DNA of 64,000 bases from Spirodela intermedia (taxonomy: Eukaryota; Streptophyta; Magnoliopsida; Alismatales; Araceae), in contig LR746268.1 in the NCBI GenBank assembly GCA_902729315.2, positions 5,191,501 to 5,255,500 of the forward strand, written 5' to 3'. Under the pieces are notes generated by a model, which searched no databases, had not been told where the DNA came from, and saw only the letters and a list, made by a program, of their open reading frames with translations. Shown here in pieces: positions 14,734 to 25,737 of the stretch (positions within the stretch are counted from its first letter, which is position 1; each line of letters starts with the position of its first letter). The position numbers and the translations under genes are program-made.

Positions 14734-17700
14734 ATGGCCTCTGTGGAAGAGCAGGAGGGGAAGAAGAACTCCGCCGAAGGATCGGCCGGGGAGAAAGAAG
14801 GAGAGGGCGGAGCAGCGGAGATGAAGGAAAGCAAGGCCGCAGAGGACGTGGCCGTACAGGAGGAAAAGGAAGAGGCGGAAGGCGAGGAGGGAAATGAAGG
14901 GGAAGGGAAGAAGAAGCGCGGGAGGAAGCCGGGGAAGCCGAAGGATGAGGGCACCGAGATGAAGGAAATCAAGGCTGCGGATAACATGACCGTACAGGAG
15001 GAAAAGGAAGAGGCGGAAGGCGAGGAGGGAAATGAAGTTGAAGGGAAGAAGAAGCGTGGGAGGAAGCCGGGGAAGCCGAAGGATGAGAGCACGGAGAAGA
15101 AGGTCGCCAAGAAAAAACAAGCGAGAGAAGCTAAACCTACGGTGGAGAGGCCCACGAGGGAAAGGAAGACTGTCGAGCGGTTCTCGGAGATGTCTCCACA
15201 AAGTGCTTCAGGGACTAAGGCAGTTTCGATTAAGCAGGTATCCTCGCATTAGATTTAACCTAAGCAAAATTCGATCTCCAGCGGGATTTTGCTCCGTTGA
15301 GGTTTGCCTCTGACTTTGTCACCTCTTTATTTCAATGGGCACTAGGGTTCTGGAACTAAGCTGAAGGACATTCCAAATGGTATGCTCATTCTTCCCTCCG
15401 AATATCTCCCCCGCCCATTAATTTTGTTGCTTACTCAACAAAATGCTATTGATGAGATGCGCTTTGAGTTCGCCGCATCTGATTCCTATCCATCTTTATA
15501 TCTATTATCGTAAAAATGGACATGCGTTTGAAATGATTTGGATGTGAACAAAAATAGTTCCTTTGGGCTATCAGTACGCAATTTTTTAAGAAAATGTTAA
15601 TGGAAGCCCTCTGTATTAATGGAATCATTTTCAACAGCGAGCCAGCTCATACGTTAGATTTGTTTGTCTTTGGGAAGGCATGATTGTCACTTCATTTTCT
15701 ATACTAACATTTTATCCACGTCTAATTTGTACCCCTCTGGCTATCCCTTTTAAATTCATGTCACTTGTAAAGATGGTATCCAAAGATCAACAATATGATT
15801 TTACGCTCTTATATTTCTAGCATTTAGCCAGAGGGGGATGTTTTTCTAGTCTGGTTTGTACGTGAATTGCATGATTTCGTGCACGTTCAAATCTTCAATG
15901 AACATTTCTCACAATTCTGCTCAGATTGAAACCTGAAGAAGCTCATGAAATGGATCTAATATTCACGAAATGGCATTTTTATGTTAGCATTAATTCTAAA
16001 TCATTGTTCAAACCATTTCCTCTGGAAAATTGTGATTTTTTTGTGTACATATCCATGCAAAAAAAAACTTATTATGTTATATCTTATGCTGTTTGTGTGA
16101 ATGGATTTTGATATAAATCGGCACAACCATCGAAAATCCTACTTGAATTTGATTTAACCCTATAGAAGGAAGACATCGTGCCTGCCATCGAACGTCTCTC
16201 TAACTGAGATGGCATTATGGTCCTGCTGTGACATGGTTTCTGATTTTTTTTCTTTCTATGTAGCTGATTTGGATATCTTTGGTGACAACAGGGCATGTTG
16301 ATACGCGTGACCTTTTCAATTTTGTGCTCATTTTATGTTTTTTCTCTTTATTTTGGTATATTTGTGGTACACCGTTGATCTGGACGAGTTTTTCGTTTTT
16401 GGTGTTGATCTAGATCCCCCCCCCCCCCCCCCGGGAAAATGAACGAATGGACAAATACTCTCTACATTCAGTCATTGTTTACATAATTTGTATCGTCCTG
16501 TGTTATTATGCCTGCTCATTATTCTTCCTTATTTCAATGATTTGATTTATCCTCAGGATAATTGCAGAGCAAGGTGCAAGTTTGGTTGTTAAGTGTGATG
16601 TTCTAGTGATATTTGCTGCTCCTATTTTTCTGTGAGAGCTAAGTAGGCATCGAACTCTAATCATGTTTATTCCCCCGTTTTAGTGTTTTACAAGATATCT
16701 AAAAGGAAGGCCGATGAGAACCTTCAGCTTCTCCACACCATACTTTTTGCAAAAAAAGCAAAGGTAAAATTCCCTCTTAAACGGCTGTGAATTTTATAAT
16801 GATGATTGTGATTGGGTGTCAGATTATGAGTCCTTTTGTTTGAGTCCCATTCCATCTCCTCTGGATGAAATTTGTCTGCATGATTTCGCTTTGTCTTGGG
16901 CCATCAGCTTGAGTCTGACATTAACCAGTTTCAAAAAGCAAGAAGACTTAAAATTGTTTTATCTACTGATCTTGGTTGTCTCTACTGAAAAAATAAAACT
17001 TGGCATGAAAATCCGGAGTAGAATAAAAAAGGAAGCCAAAAAAAATTCCTCCTTGCTGGTTGAATATTTTCTTCAAACCGCGTTGCCAGAGAAGGGAAAG
17101 TTGGGTCAGCTGTTATTTCCCACACTTCTTGGGGTATGTATCATTTTTACTAGATGAGGCAGATCCAGAAAAATTCGCAATGCCAGGAGTCGGTCCACTT
17201 TTGATAATTGAGGAAAACCTGCATAAGGATTGCATGCGATTTTATGTAGCCTTCTTCATTTTTTATTTTTTATTTGCTTTTTTCTATTATTTTCTTCAAT
17301 TCAGCATGATTATTTTTTATTCAAATTAAAATGGCATGCTACACACAGGAAGCATATCTTAGATAGGTTCCTTTTTCTATTGGCAGCATGAGCATTGTCG
17401 TATGCAAGAGGAATTTCCTTGAGATAAAACGTTGTTTAGCATTGATTGGATGATTCTGTTTTGTTTACAGGTGCTCTACTTGAAGAGAAACATATACCAA
17501 TTTTCTGGATTTGTTTGGACTGAAAATGAGGTATCTTGTCTCTTTTAGTGTGCGCCTTGCTTCTACATTGAATATTTTTGTAGAATTCTTATAACCAGAA
17601 TGTCTGCACGATGGCATTAATCTAGCTGTGAGCCTCACAATTTGTACAGGAGAAGCAGAAAGCAAAGGTGAAGGAAAAACTTGATAAATGTGTTAAAGAC

Positions 17701-20700
17701 AAGTTACTGGACTTCTGTGACATTCTAGATGTACCTGTTTCAAGGGCCACAATGAAGAAGGTTGTACTTTGTTATTTGAGGACATTTGATACGGTATGGT
17801 AATAAGCGAAAAGATATTAAAGAAAAAATACTCACGTGGAGATTTCTATTTGCAGGAAGATATTTCTGCTAAGTTGTTGGGATTTTTGGAATCCCCACAT
17901 GCTACAAGAGATGTCATTCTTGCTGAGAAGGAGCAGGTTAGCTTTTGATTCTCGAACGGACTCCTGGCTGAGAAGTTCAGTTGACACTTTTTACAATTTT
18001 ATAGCTTTGAATTTTAAACACAGAAAAAAAGGAAACGGAAGAGTAGAAGTAAAGGAACTAGTGAATCGAAATCTGGTGGAGATTCTGATGGAGAAACTAA
18101 GGTTTATCTTTTTCCATCCCATGCTGACTTGATTGCATTACTTTCTCCTATTTTCATTTTCGAAGTTTGATCTTCTTTGGATGCTTTATTGATGAATACT
18201 ACTGATCTCTTTTGCTTGTTGAATTTATCTCTTTCAGAACGTGTTGGCATTTTGATGAAATGGCTTGCATTTGATCATCCATAGTTCTCTCTCAATTCCA
18301 CACATCCATTTCTTATAGAAATGTATGTTTATGTGATGGCCATTGCCAGATCAGTCTTATAACTCAATCATCATGGGTCCTTTCCAATAAACCGTGCATG
18401 AAGAGATCGGGAATGAGAAGGATTTAAGTACTAGATTCTTTTTAGATGCAGTATGGGCATATTAGAACTGTCTTGTTGGACATTATATGATGTGCATTAG
18501 CTATATTTATAATGCACTTTTATATATTTATTTGTCAGAGGGATGATCTATGTATTGTTATGGGAAACAGTACACTTTAGGCTTTATAATATGTGCCCCC
18601 ATGTTCTATTTGATCGTTGGTCTCAGATGACCTCAACAATCAAAGAGGGCATACGGTTGGATTTCTAAATCAAGATGCACTCTGTATGGGAACTCACACC
18701 ATGGTGATGGTCATGACAAGAAATTGTAGCTATTAGGATTTCTAAATCATGATGCACCATGTATGGGAGCCCACACCGTGATATGGCCATCATGGGAACT
18801 TGTAGCCTGAGGGTATATCAGGAAAGATCATACAGTGTTCCCACCCTGTATCAGGAAAGATCATAAATGTCAATTAAAATTGCGGTGCCTTCCCCCCTAC
18901 TCCCCTCTGTCCACTGAGACAGCAAAATTCCTCCTTCACTCAGTCTATTTCCCTCTCTTCGATTCAACGCATACTGATGATACATCTGACTTGGCATCTA
19001 TGTAGTTGGGTTTTTTTTGTGTACCTAATGGATTTGTCTACCTGTTTTTTAGCGGACATGCTTTTGACATATCTACATGGGGTTTCTGGCTTTTTGTTTG
19101 AGTGAATGTTACCTTTGCACGTATTTTAGGTTTTGTCAATCACTTCACCGTTAAACTTTATTTTGACATGTCTTCTGCTTTCTTGTTTGGGGTGGATTCG
19201 GATTATTTCTCTAAGAAAAATACGAATTTCTTGGACGCTTCCTCATCCCATCTTGACGCAGATTCTTTTTTGTATTATATTTAGTCTCACAATGTTACTG
19301 TTTGTGTGATATAATTAAATATTTTTTTTATTGGCTGTTGATTAAGAAATCAGGGTCACATAACTTGCTTCTGATTATGGATTTATCTAGATTTCTTTTT
19401 TGCTATTTCGTTGGGTGATTTTTCTTGGCCACTTTAGTACTAAATAGCGCATTTTTCTCATGCTAGTGACTTTTTTTTTTTATTGAAGGATGCTCTGCCC
19501 ACATTCTTTGCAGACGTTTTTGCATGCTTGTGCCAATCAATTTTTCTTGTGCTTCTTTCAGAAACAGAAGAAGGGCGAGGCTGCTAAACTGAAAAATGAT
19601 GAATCTGATAGCGGAGATGATTCTCCTGACAGCAAAAGTGGTGCATCTGATGATGAAGAACTGGAAGATGATGAGGGAAAACGTGTTGAAAAGAGTGAGA
19701 GTGAAAGTGGTGAAGATGAACAGGACGATGCTGTCCCTGAAAAAAAGGTTCCTGTTCAGAAGCAGACAAGCAAGGATAATAAATCCAAAGATAATTTAGA
19801 GAGCTCAACTTCAAAGAAGGGCCGTCCTGCAAGATCGGCCAAAGCTCCTTCAAAATCTCCGACGAAGAAGTTTTCCTCGGAAGGAGGCTCGAAGGTGCCA
19901 GCAAAAAGCCGTAAAGGTGATTCCTCGGAGCAGACTAGGAAAGGCTCCAAGGCCTCAGCTAACCAGAAAGCTGAGCCTGCCAAAAACAAGCAAGATAAAA
20001 GTAAAAGCCATAGTAACAAGGTGTCTCAAACTGAAAACAAGGAGAAGAAAAAGGCACAGTCTGGGTCAGCTATTACTGGTAATGAGCGTGTAGTATTTAC
20101 TCTTTTAGAAAATATATTGAATTTATACGCCTCCATGCATAGTTCTCTCATGGTGAGGATCACCCTGCCGTTTGAGTTTCAGTGGCTGAAAATGTTCTAT
20201 GGGGGGTTTCCATGTTCTTAGAGAACAGCAAAGCTTCGGGGTTCCCTCGCAAGAACTATCAACTGAGATAAACTGAAAATGTTTTATTGTCGCCTTGCTA
20301 TCGTAGAACTTCAGGGATAGTATTCTTTGAATGAAGGCAGGTCAACGAGCATTGTGTCGGTTAAAAGGCAGAGTTACCCCTTGTAACTAAATAAATTTTC
20401 AGTGATAGTGACTTGTTTGTAAATACTGTGTCAATGAAGGAAAAGGAAGATCCAGTGGGAAGGACAAGGAGCCTACCGTAGCAGAGATGCATGCTGTTGT
20501 CCGTGATATCCTGAAAGAAGTAGATTTCAATACTGTAAGAACTTCTCAACCTAGAGATGATTTTTTTTCTGTGGTTCGCATAGCCTTTTTTTTTATATAT
20601 AAATTCCCTGTGCATTGCAGGCCACGCTTGCTGACATTCTCAAGCAATTAGGTACGTTACTTTTATACCTGATCTTGTCCAGACTAGCCTGATCATGTCA

Positions 20701-20911
20701 GGAGTCATGCGATCGAATTCAAGGGGCGTTAGTTGACTATCTTGCGATCTGGTTTCGTCAACAATCTGACTTTGGAACCCTCCCGTCGGCAGGGTCCCAC
20801 TTCCGCATGGACCTGATGCACAGAAAGGCGGAGGTGAAGAGCATCATCGAGGAAGTTATCAACGACATGACGGACGACGAGGACGACGATGGCACCGATG
20901 GCCAGGAGTGA
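14734..20911 (+). CDS. DEK domain-containing chromatin-associated protein
   Basis: Nuclear chromatin protein of the plant DEK family, known to bind DNA and histones and shape nucleosome occupancy. Exons: 14734-15237, 15346-15379, 16684-16763, 17471-17530, 17650-17760, 17856-17936, 18024-18101, 19562-20078, 20440-20534, 20621-20651 and 20793-20911; 569 residues in phase. The N-terminus is acidic/basic with two KKKRGRKPGKPKDE blocks resembling AT-hooks. Then come the conserved core with a SAP-like segment (VFYKISKRKADENLQLLHTI through FSGFVWTENE and DISAKLLGFLESPHATRDV), a long Ser/Lys/Asp-rich low-complexity region (exon 8), and a C-terminal DEK_C domain (EMHAVVRDILKEVDFNTATL to EEVINDM). The acceptor of exon 9 (20438-20439) is weak but preserves frame and matches the family. 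The start is the first AUG after a telo-box. Confidence 0.93.
14821..15096 (+). repeat. 138-bp tandem duplication inside DEK exon 1
   Basis: Positions 14821-14958 and 14959-15096 are two adjacent copies of a 138-bp (46-codon) unit running from MKES/MKEI to KPKDEGTE/KPKDESTE. They differ at only a few codons. Each copy carries one KKKRGRKPGKPK basic block. Confidence 0.92.
16413..16432. repeat. Poly-C run in DEK intron 2
   Basis: An uninterrupted run of about 18 C followed by GGG. Length may be inaccurate because such runs are error-prone in sequencing. Confidence 0.7.
18655..18870. repeat. Imperfect tandem duplication in DEK intron 7
   Basis: GATTTCTAAATCA(A/T)GATGCAC followed by GTATGGGA(A/G)C(T/C)CACACC occurs twice about 80 bases apart. 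A shorter TATCAGGAAAGATCATA block is also duplicated just after it. Confidence 0.75.
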
Positions 20912-21411
20912 CGCGGCGGAGCCCGACTGACTTTGACCACCACCGCCACCACCCCGAGCCTGCCTTTGCCGCCTTAGACATTTCATTATGTGGGATAGAT
21001 ATTCTTCTTCTCATCTGTGTAAAGGTTTCAGACAGCTGATTTGCCGCTTCTAATTGGGTCAACGCCGTTACTGTACGACGGATTGGGTTGATGGCTTGTC
21101 TCCAGCCGTGTGGAACCTTTTCTTGGATCGCGTGCGTCGGTAGCTATGGCGCCCCCAATCACCCCTCGCTGACAGTTCTAAGTTGGCCATCTGCCCACTA
21201 GAGACAGCGACTTAGGTCTGACGTGGATGGGCCCACGGCCGTATTTGGAGGCCTACCTCACTTACCTGGTGACCACGTGGCAGGTAAATCTGGCTACCGC
21301 GGTCAGCCGCCAACCCCACCCATACGCATCGGTTTCCTCGTTCTTCTCACTAGCCTAATGGCCATCGGTCGCCTGCGTTCGTCATCGTCGAGGTCGGTTG
21401 CCTGTTCCCGG

Positions 21412-21446
<35 letters not shown>

Positions 21447-21642
21447 CTCAAGATACTATAAATAGTTCACCTCTTCGCCGGTGCTGGGTATCTCTCCTCG
21501 GCGGCTCTCGGCAACCCTGGTGGGCATCATCCAGTCCGAAGCTCGAAAATGGTAATAACGTCGACTCCTCGTTGGGCCTTCTCCATACTCTTGTGGGTTT
21601 CTTCTCACTGGGGCTTTGCTGGTCCAGGGGGAGGCGGCGCCG
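20912..21642. other. Intergenic region with BAHD promoter
   Basis: This holds the DEK 3'UTR, then GC-rich sequence, then the core promoter of the next gene: a TC tract at 21415-21444, TATAAATA at 21458-21465 and the 5' leader. Confidence 0.6.
21415..21465 (+). promoter_or_regulatory. TC tract and TATA box of the BAHD gene
   Basis: A (TC)n pyrimidine patch is followed at 21458 by TATAAATA. Transcription would be expected to begin near 21490, which leaves a leader of about 150 bases before the AUG at 21643. Confidence 0.65.
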
Positions 21643-23344
21643 ATGGGGAAGTCCAATGCGGAGGTGTTCGAGCTCCAGGTGAAGCAGGGGGAGCCGAGCC
21701 TGGTGGCGCCGGCTGGGGAGACCGAGAAGGGGCCTTACTTCCTCTCCAATCTCGACCAGAACATCGCCGTGGTCATCCAGACGGTGTACTGCTTCAGGGA
21801 GGAGGGGAAAGGGAACGTTGACGCCGCCGAGGTGATGAAAGCGGCCCTGGGAAAGGTCCTCGTTGACTACTACCCGCTCGCCGGGAGGCTCACCCTGAGT
21901 CCTGACTGGAAGCTCGCCGTGGATTGCACCGGCGAGGGCGCCGTATTCGTGGAGGCCGACGCCGACTGCGACTTGGAGGCAATCGGGGACTTGGTGAAGC
22001 CCGATCCGGCCACTCTCGGGAGGCTCGTCTACTCCGTCCCCGGCGCCAAGAACATACTCGAGATTCCTCCTCTGGTGGCTCAGGTACGCTGCTTCCGCTA
22101 GGACCTTATTATACAAATTATTAGTTTGTCTTCCTAAACTTCTCAGAAAAACGAGCTCGCTTTTGAGCGAGCTACTCTTACCAATCAGGCCACTTGGATC
22201 AGAACTAATTCATATGTTTTCAGTCGCACACCTCGATGCGTTGACTTTTTAATCCCGAGTCAGTCCCAATATTGAGAGACAATTGAGATTTATATACATA
22301 TATAAATAGATATATATGTATTACTTTTGTTCTAGTGCTTAGGGAGCATAAAAACTATTTTGCAAGAACAAATGACAAAATTCAGCTTTCAGCCCGCTCC
22401 CGGATACTGGGTGATCGCTTCGGATTACCATATATCTCCATGAAATACGGTCGCTCACCGGTTCTCATTCCTCATTGCACCAGGTGACGAGGTTCAAGTG
22501 CGGGGGCTTCACGCTGGGACTGGCCATGAACCACTGCATGTTCGACGGCATCGGCGCCATGGAGTTCGTCAACTCGTGGGCGGAGACGGCGCGCGGGCTG
22601 CCCCTGTCGGTACCGCCGGCCCTCGACCGGACGCTCCTCGCCGCCCGTGCGCCGCCCCAGATTGACTACTCCCACGACGAATTCAAGCAGATCGAGGACG
22701 TCTCCGACAGCGATTCCCTCTTCGAACAGCAGGAGATGATCCACCGGTCCTTCTCCTTCGACCTCGAGAAGCTCGAGAAGCTCAAGAAGGAAGCCACTGC
22801 GGACGGCTCCCTCGGTGGCTGCACCTCTTTCGAGGCGCTGTCGGGTTTCGTCTGGAGGGCCAGGACCCAAGCCCTGCGCATGCAGCCTCACCAGCAGACG
22901 AAGCTCCTCTTCGCCGTTGACGGCCGGAGACGCCTCGAGCCGCCGCTGCCCAAGGGGTACTTCGGCAACGGGATCGCGCTCACCTACTCCCTCTGCGCCG
23001 CCGGGGAGCTCGTCGACGAGCCGCTATCGTTCGCGGTGGGGCTGGTGCAGAAGGCTGTCCGGATGATCACCGATGGTTACATTCGGTCGGCCATTGACTT
23101 CTTCGAGTCGACCAGAGCCAGGCCCTCGTTGACCGCCACCCTCTTGATCACCACCTGGTCGAGGCTGTCCTTCAATTCCACGAACTTCGGCTGGGGTAAG
23201 CCTCTGCACTCCGGTCCGGTGACCCTCCCGGAGAAGGAGGTCTCGCTGTTCTTGTCCCATGGGAAGGAAACCAAGACCATCAACGTACTCATGGGGCTGC
23301 CCACCGCCGCCATGGAGACCTTCCAAGAGCTGATGGAGCTCTAG
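21643..23344 (+). CDS. BAHD acyltransferase, omega-hydroxypalmitate O-feruloyl transferase-like (HHT)
   Basis: CoA-dependent acyltransferase of the clade that transfers feruloyl groups to omega-hydroxy fatty acids or alcohols for suberin and cutin; probably cytosolic. Exons 21643-22083 and 22484-23344; 433 residues. Clade signatures: [42 protein letters not shown], the catalytic HxxxD motif as NHCMFDG (H164, D168), [10 protein letters not shown] and [10 protein letters not shown]. The structural DFGWG motif reads NFGWG here (N381, codon 23183-23185). An alternative first exon is possible: AUG at 21549 is followed at once by GTAATA, and splicing to the AG at 21626-21627 would join it in frame with a short MGEAAP extension. 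Without that splice the 21549 AUG opens an overlapping upstream frame. The exons are very GC-rich. Confidence 0.92.
22154..22173. repeat. 8-bp stem, 4-base loop hairpin in BAHD intron
   Basis: AGCTCGCT TTTG AGCGAGCT, a perfect GC-rich inverted repeat about 70 bases after the splice donor. Confidence 0.7.
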
Positions 23345-23685
23345 AAGGCGATGGAGATGCGTTTGCTTGATTTCCCCTAGACTCGGTTTTCCTGCGGATT
23401 CTCCTCTTCCTGTTTAACCTCGTTTTTCCCAGTAATAATCGTCAAGCAAAGTTATCAATTCCTCAGTCATTCAAAGGCTGTCGTATGATATGAAACCCTT
23501 TGGTAGCATAATGAACCATAGGCCGCTAAGGGTGGCCGATCCATTATGGAACTCCTACATGATCCCGGACCCATGACAGTCAACATCGTCCCCCCTGCGT
23601 GTAAACTTGATCAAACACCACCATAATTGAATTTTAAGCACCATTAGGGTGTCAACTCTCTCTCTCTCTCTCTCTCGCTCTCTCG

Positions 23686-23781
<96 letters not shown>

Positions 23782-25287
23782 CTATCTCTCTCGCTCTCGC
23801 TTTCTCTCTCTCTTTCGCTCTCTCTCTTTCCCTCGCTCTCTCGTAGTTTCATTATTTGAGTCCGTATCGTACATGTTTTACGGCCTTCTTGATAAGATAG
23901 AGTTGAGTTGACAAAGCTTGGATCCCACCCACGGACTCCTCTAGAAATGAAAATTCGGACCGAAATTTGATACTGGGGAAATCATTCAAAATTCGATGTT
24001 CCTCCAATTTCATCTGCACCCTCGTAGTCTTTTGATCTGACGTTACACGGGGCCTCGACGAGACTTCCGTTTTCGGACTGATGGGGGACTGAACCTCAGA
24101 GAGCTTGTCGGTAGCCTGCCTCTCTCTCTTGCCTCCTCTTTCTATCTCCCTCTCGCTCCCCACTTGTAGGAACTTCAATCCGGAGCGTCAACCCGGAGTG
24201 TTCAACTTGATATGTCACGTAACTTCGATGTATTTTTTAAATGTCTCTCGTAAACCAGACACATGGACCGGCCGCTGGCATGGAAGAAAGACGATGTTAT
24301 TCGAAACCTAATCCATCAATCCGCCCGATTATCACCTTAACCCAGTCATAATGATCCACTGGAATCAGGAATCTCGGAAACCGGCTTTAGATCAATCTGG
24401 AGCTGATTTCCTCGACCCATTGCGATCACCCAACCGCTGACGAAGTTGATGGCGGACCGAAAGCTCATCTCTCTCTCTGTCTCTCTGTCTCTCTCTCTCC
24501 CTCTCACTCCTATCTCCCCGGGGTTCTGCTCGCGCAATGCCGAGTCCGCACGCTAGATGGCCATCCTTCTTCTCATGTGGGCGCGGGCGGTTCCAAATGG
24601 TCGGTGTCGTAGGTCTAGGACCTCGCAGCGAGATAAGAATCTCCCGGCGCATCCCCGAGGCTACAGTACACGGCCCACACTCAAACACCTCTCTCCTTCA
24701 AGCATGACTGTTCCCATACCTCGATCCAACAATCGGTGTGCAATGAAGACCCATCTATATATACGTACACATGTACCTGCATAACAGTAACGGTTTTCTT
24801 TATAGGAGTTCCGAAGACTGAAATTTTCATGGCCAAGAAGCTCTGGACGAACGACCAAAGGGCAGGGCTAATATTTTTTTGGACAGCTTAAGTGGGGTCT
24901 TACGCTGATGAGGTCACCGCGGCGGGGGCGCAGAACACATTCGGTCGGTGGGAGGATCTCGAGAAGAAGTCATCGCCTGCTCCTGTCAATCATGCTGAAT
25001 TTTTTTTATGTGGAAATGGGAATCAATGGCCGGCGATCATCAGGCGGGAAGAGCGAGAATATCGCAGGGAAAACTACTGGTTTCACTCTCAACATCCGAG
25101 GCAAGGACCTCTAGTCTTTTAACATGGATTAAACGGGCGTACAGACCTTGGGGAATCACATGAGCTGTGTACACAAACAGGAGAACAAGGGACTTCACAA
25201 GCAGGACTCGACTCTGTGGAGATGATTGGCTGCAATTCAGCAGCATAGGAAGCCATGGGTGAGCACGATGGGGAGGCTCGATTATTA
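23345..25287. other. Intergenic region between BAHD and SAUR genes (convergent)
   Basis: No exon was recognised. It holds the BAHD 3'UTR, a very long TC-rich microsatellite (23656-23842) and a shorter TC cluster near 24468-24505. Confidence 0.6.
23656..23842. repeat. Long (TC)n / (CTAT)n compound microsatellite
   Basis: Nearly 190 bases of CT dinucleotides with interspersed CGCT, then about six CTAT units (23762-23786), then imperfect CT again. It is the longest simple repeat in the window. Confidence 0.95.
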
Positions 25288-25737
25288 TCAGCAGGGCTGG
25301 ACCCGGAAGACCATGGGAGTCCGGGAGGGGCTGAGCAGCTGGTAGACTCCGCCCTTGGCGAAGTTGCACCCCGGGCGGGCTATGGCGTCCTGCTCAATCT
25401 CCCACAGGAAGCTCTGGAAGAGGTCGACGTCGCAGGGGAGCACGAGAGGGCCCTCGTTGGCGTAGCCGTACTCCATCTCGGCCTCGTCCAGGAGAAGCTT
25501 GAAGAGGGGGTGGTTTACGTAGTCCATCTTGATCAGAAACTTCACCTTCTCCGACCCCACGCAGACGGAGAGGCAGCCCTCCGGCGCCACCCGGCGCTTC
25601 TCGGAAACCCCTCTCCTCAGCCTCCTCTCCGGTGAAGGGGAGAAGTGGCCCTCCGCTGGTGAGGGCTTCTTTCCGCGACCTATGGAACGGCAGCGCTCCC
25701 ATGTCTTGAGGATGAGGCTTCTCTTTGTCCTCTCCAT
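25288..25737 (-). CDS. SAUR family auxin-responsive protein
   Basis: Small auxin-up RNA protein. SAURs characterised in other plants inhibit PP2C.D phosphatases and promote acid growth. It is a single intronless exon of 149 residues from the AUG at 25737, with a second AUG two codons upstream at 25743. After a basic N-terminal extension (MERTKRSLILKTWERCRSIG), the SAUR domain runs from about residue 55: VAPEGCLSVCVG, VKFLIKMDYVNHPLFKLLLD, EAEMEYGYANEGPLVLPCDV and LFQSFLWEIEQD. A tail of about 35 residues follows. I prefer the AUG giving MERTKRS because plant SAURs usually begin with a short basic segment. An open frame continues upstream to 25905 but has no domain support. Intronless, GC-rich structure is typical of the family. 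Confidence 0.87.
   Translation of the reverse strand: MERTKRSLILKTWERCRSIGRGKKPSPAEGHFSPSPERRLRRGVSEKRRVAPEGCLSVCVGSEKVKFLIKMDYVNHPLFKLLLDEAEMEYGYANEGPLVLPCDVDLFQSFLWEIEQDAIARPGCNFAKGGVYQLLSPSRTPMVFRVQPC

Noticed and set aside
14248-15201. 317-codon minus-strand open frame over DEK exon 1
   Set aside because: It is antisense to the DEK exon and its Leu/Ser/Phe-rich translation mirrors the Glu/Lys/Gly repeats. There is no independent support.
23649-23846. Open frame encoding Leu-Ser repeats
   Set aside because: It is a direct translation of the TC microsatellite. Similar Leu-Ser or Arg-Glu frames at the other TC/GA tracts were rejected for the same reason.
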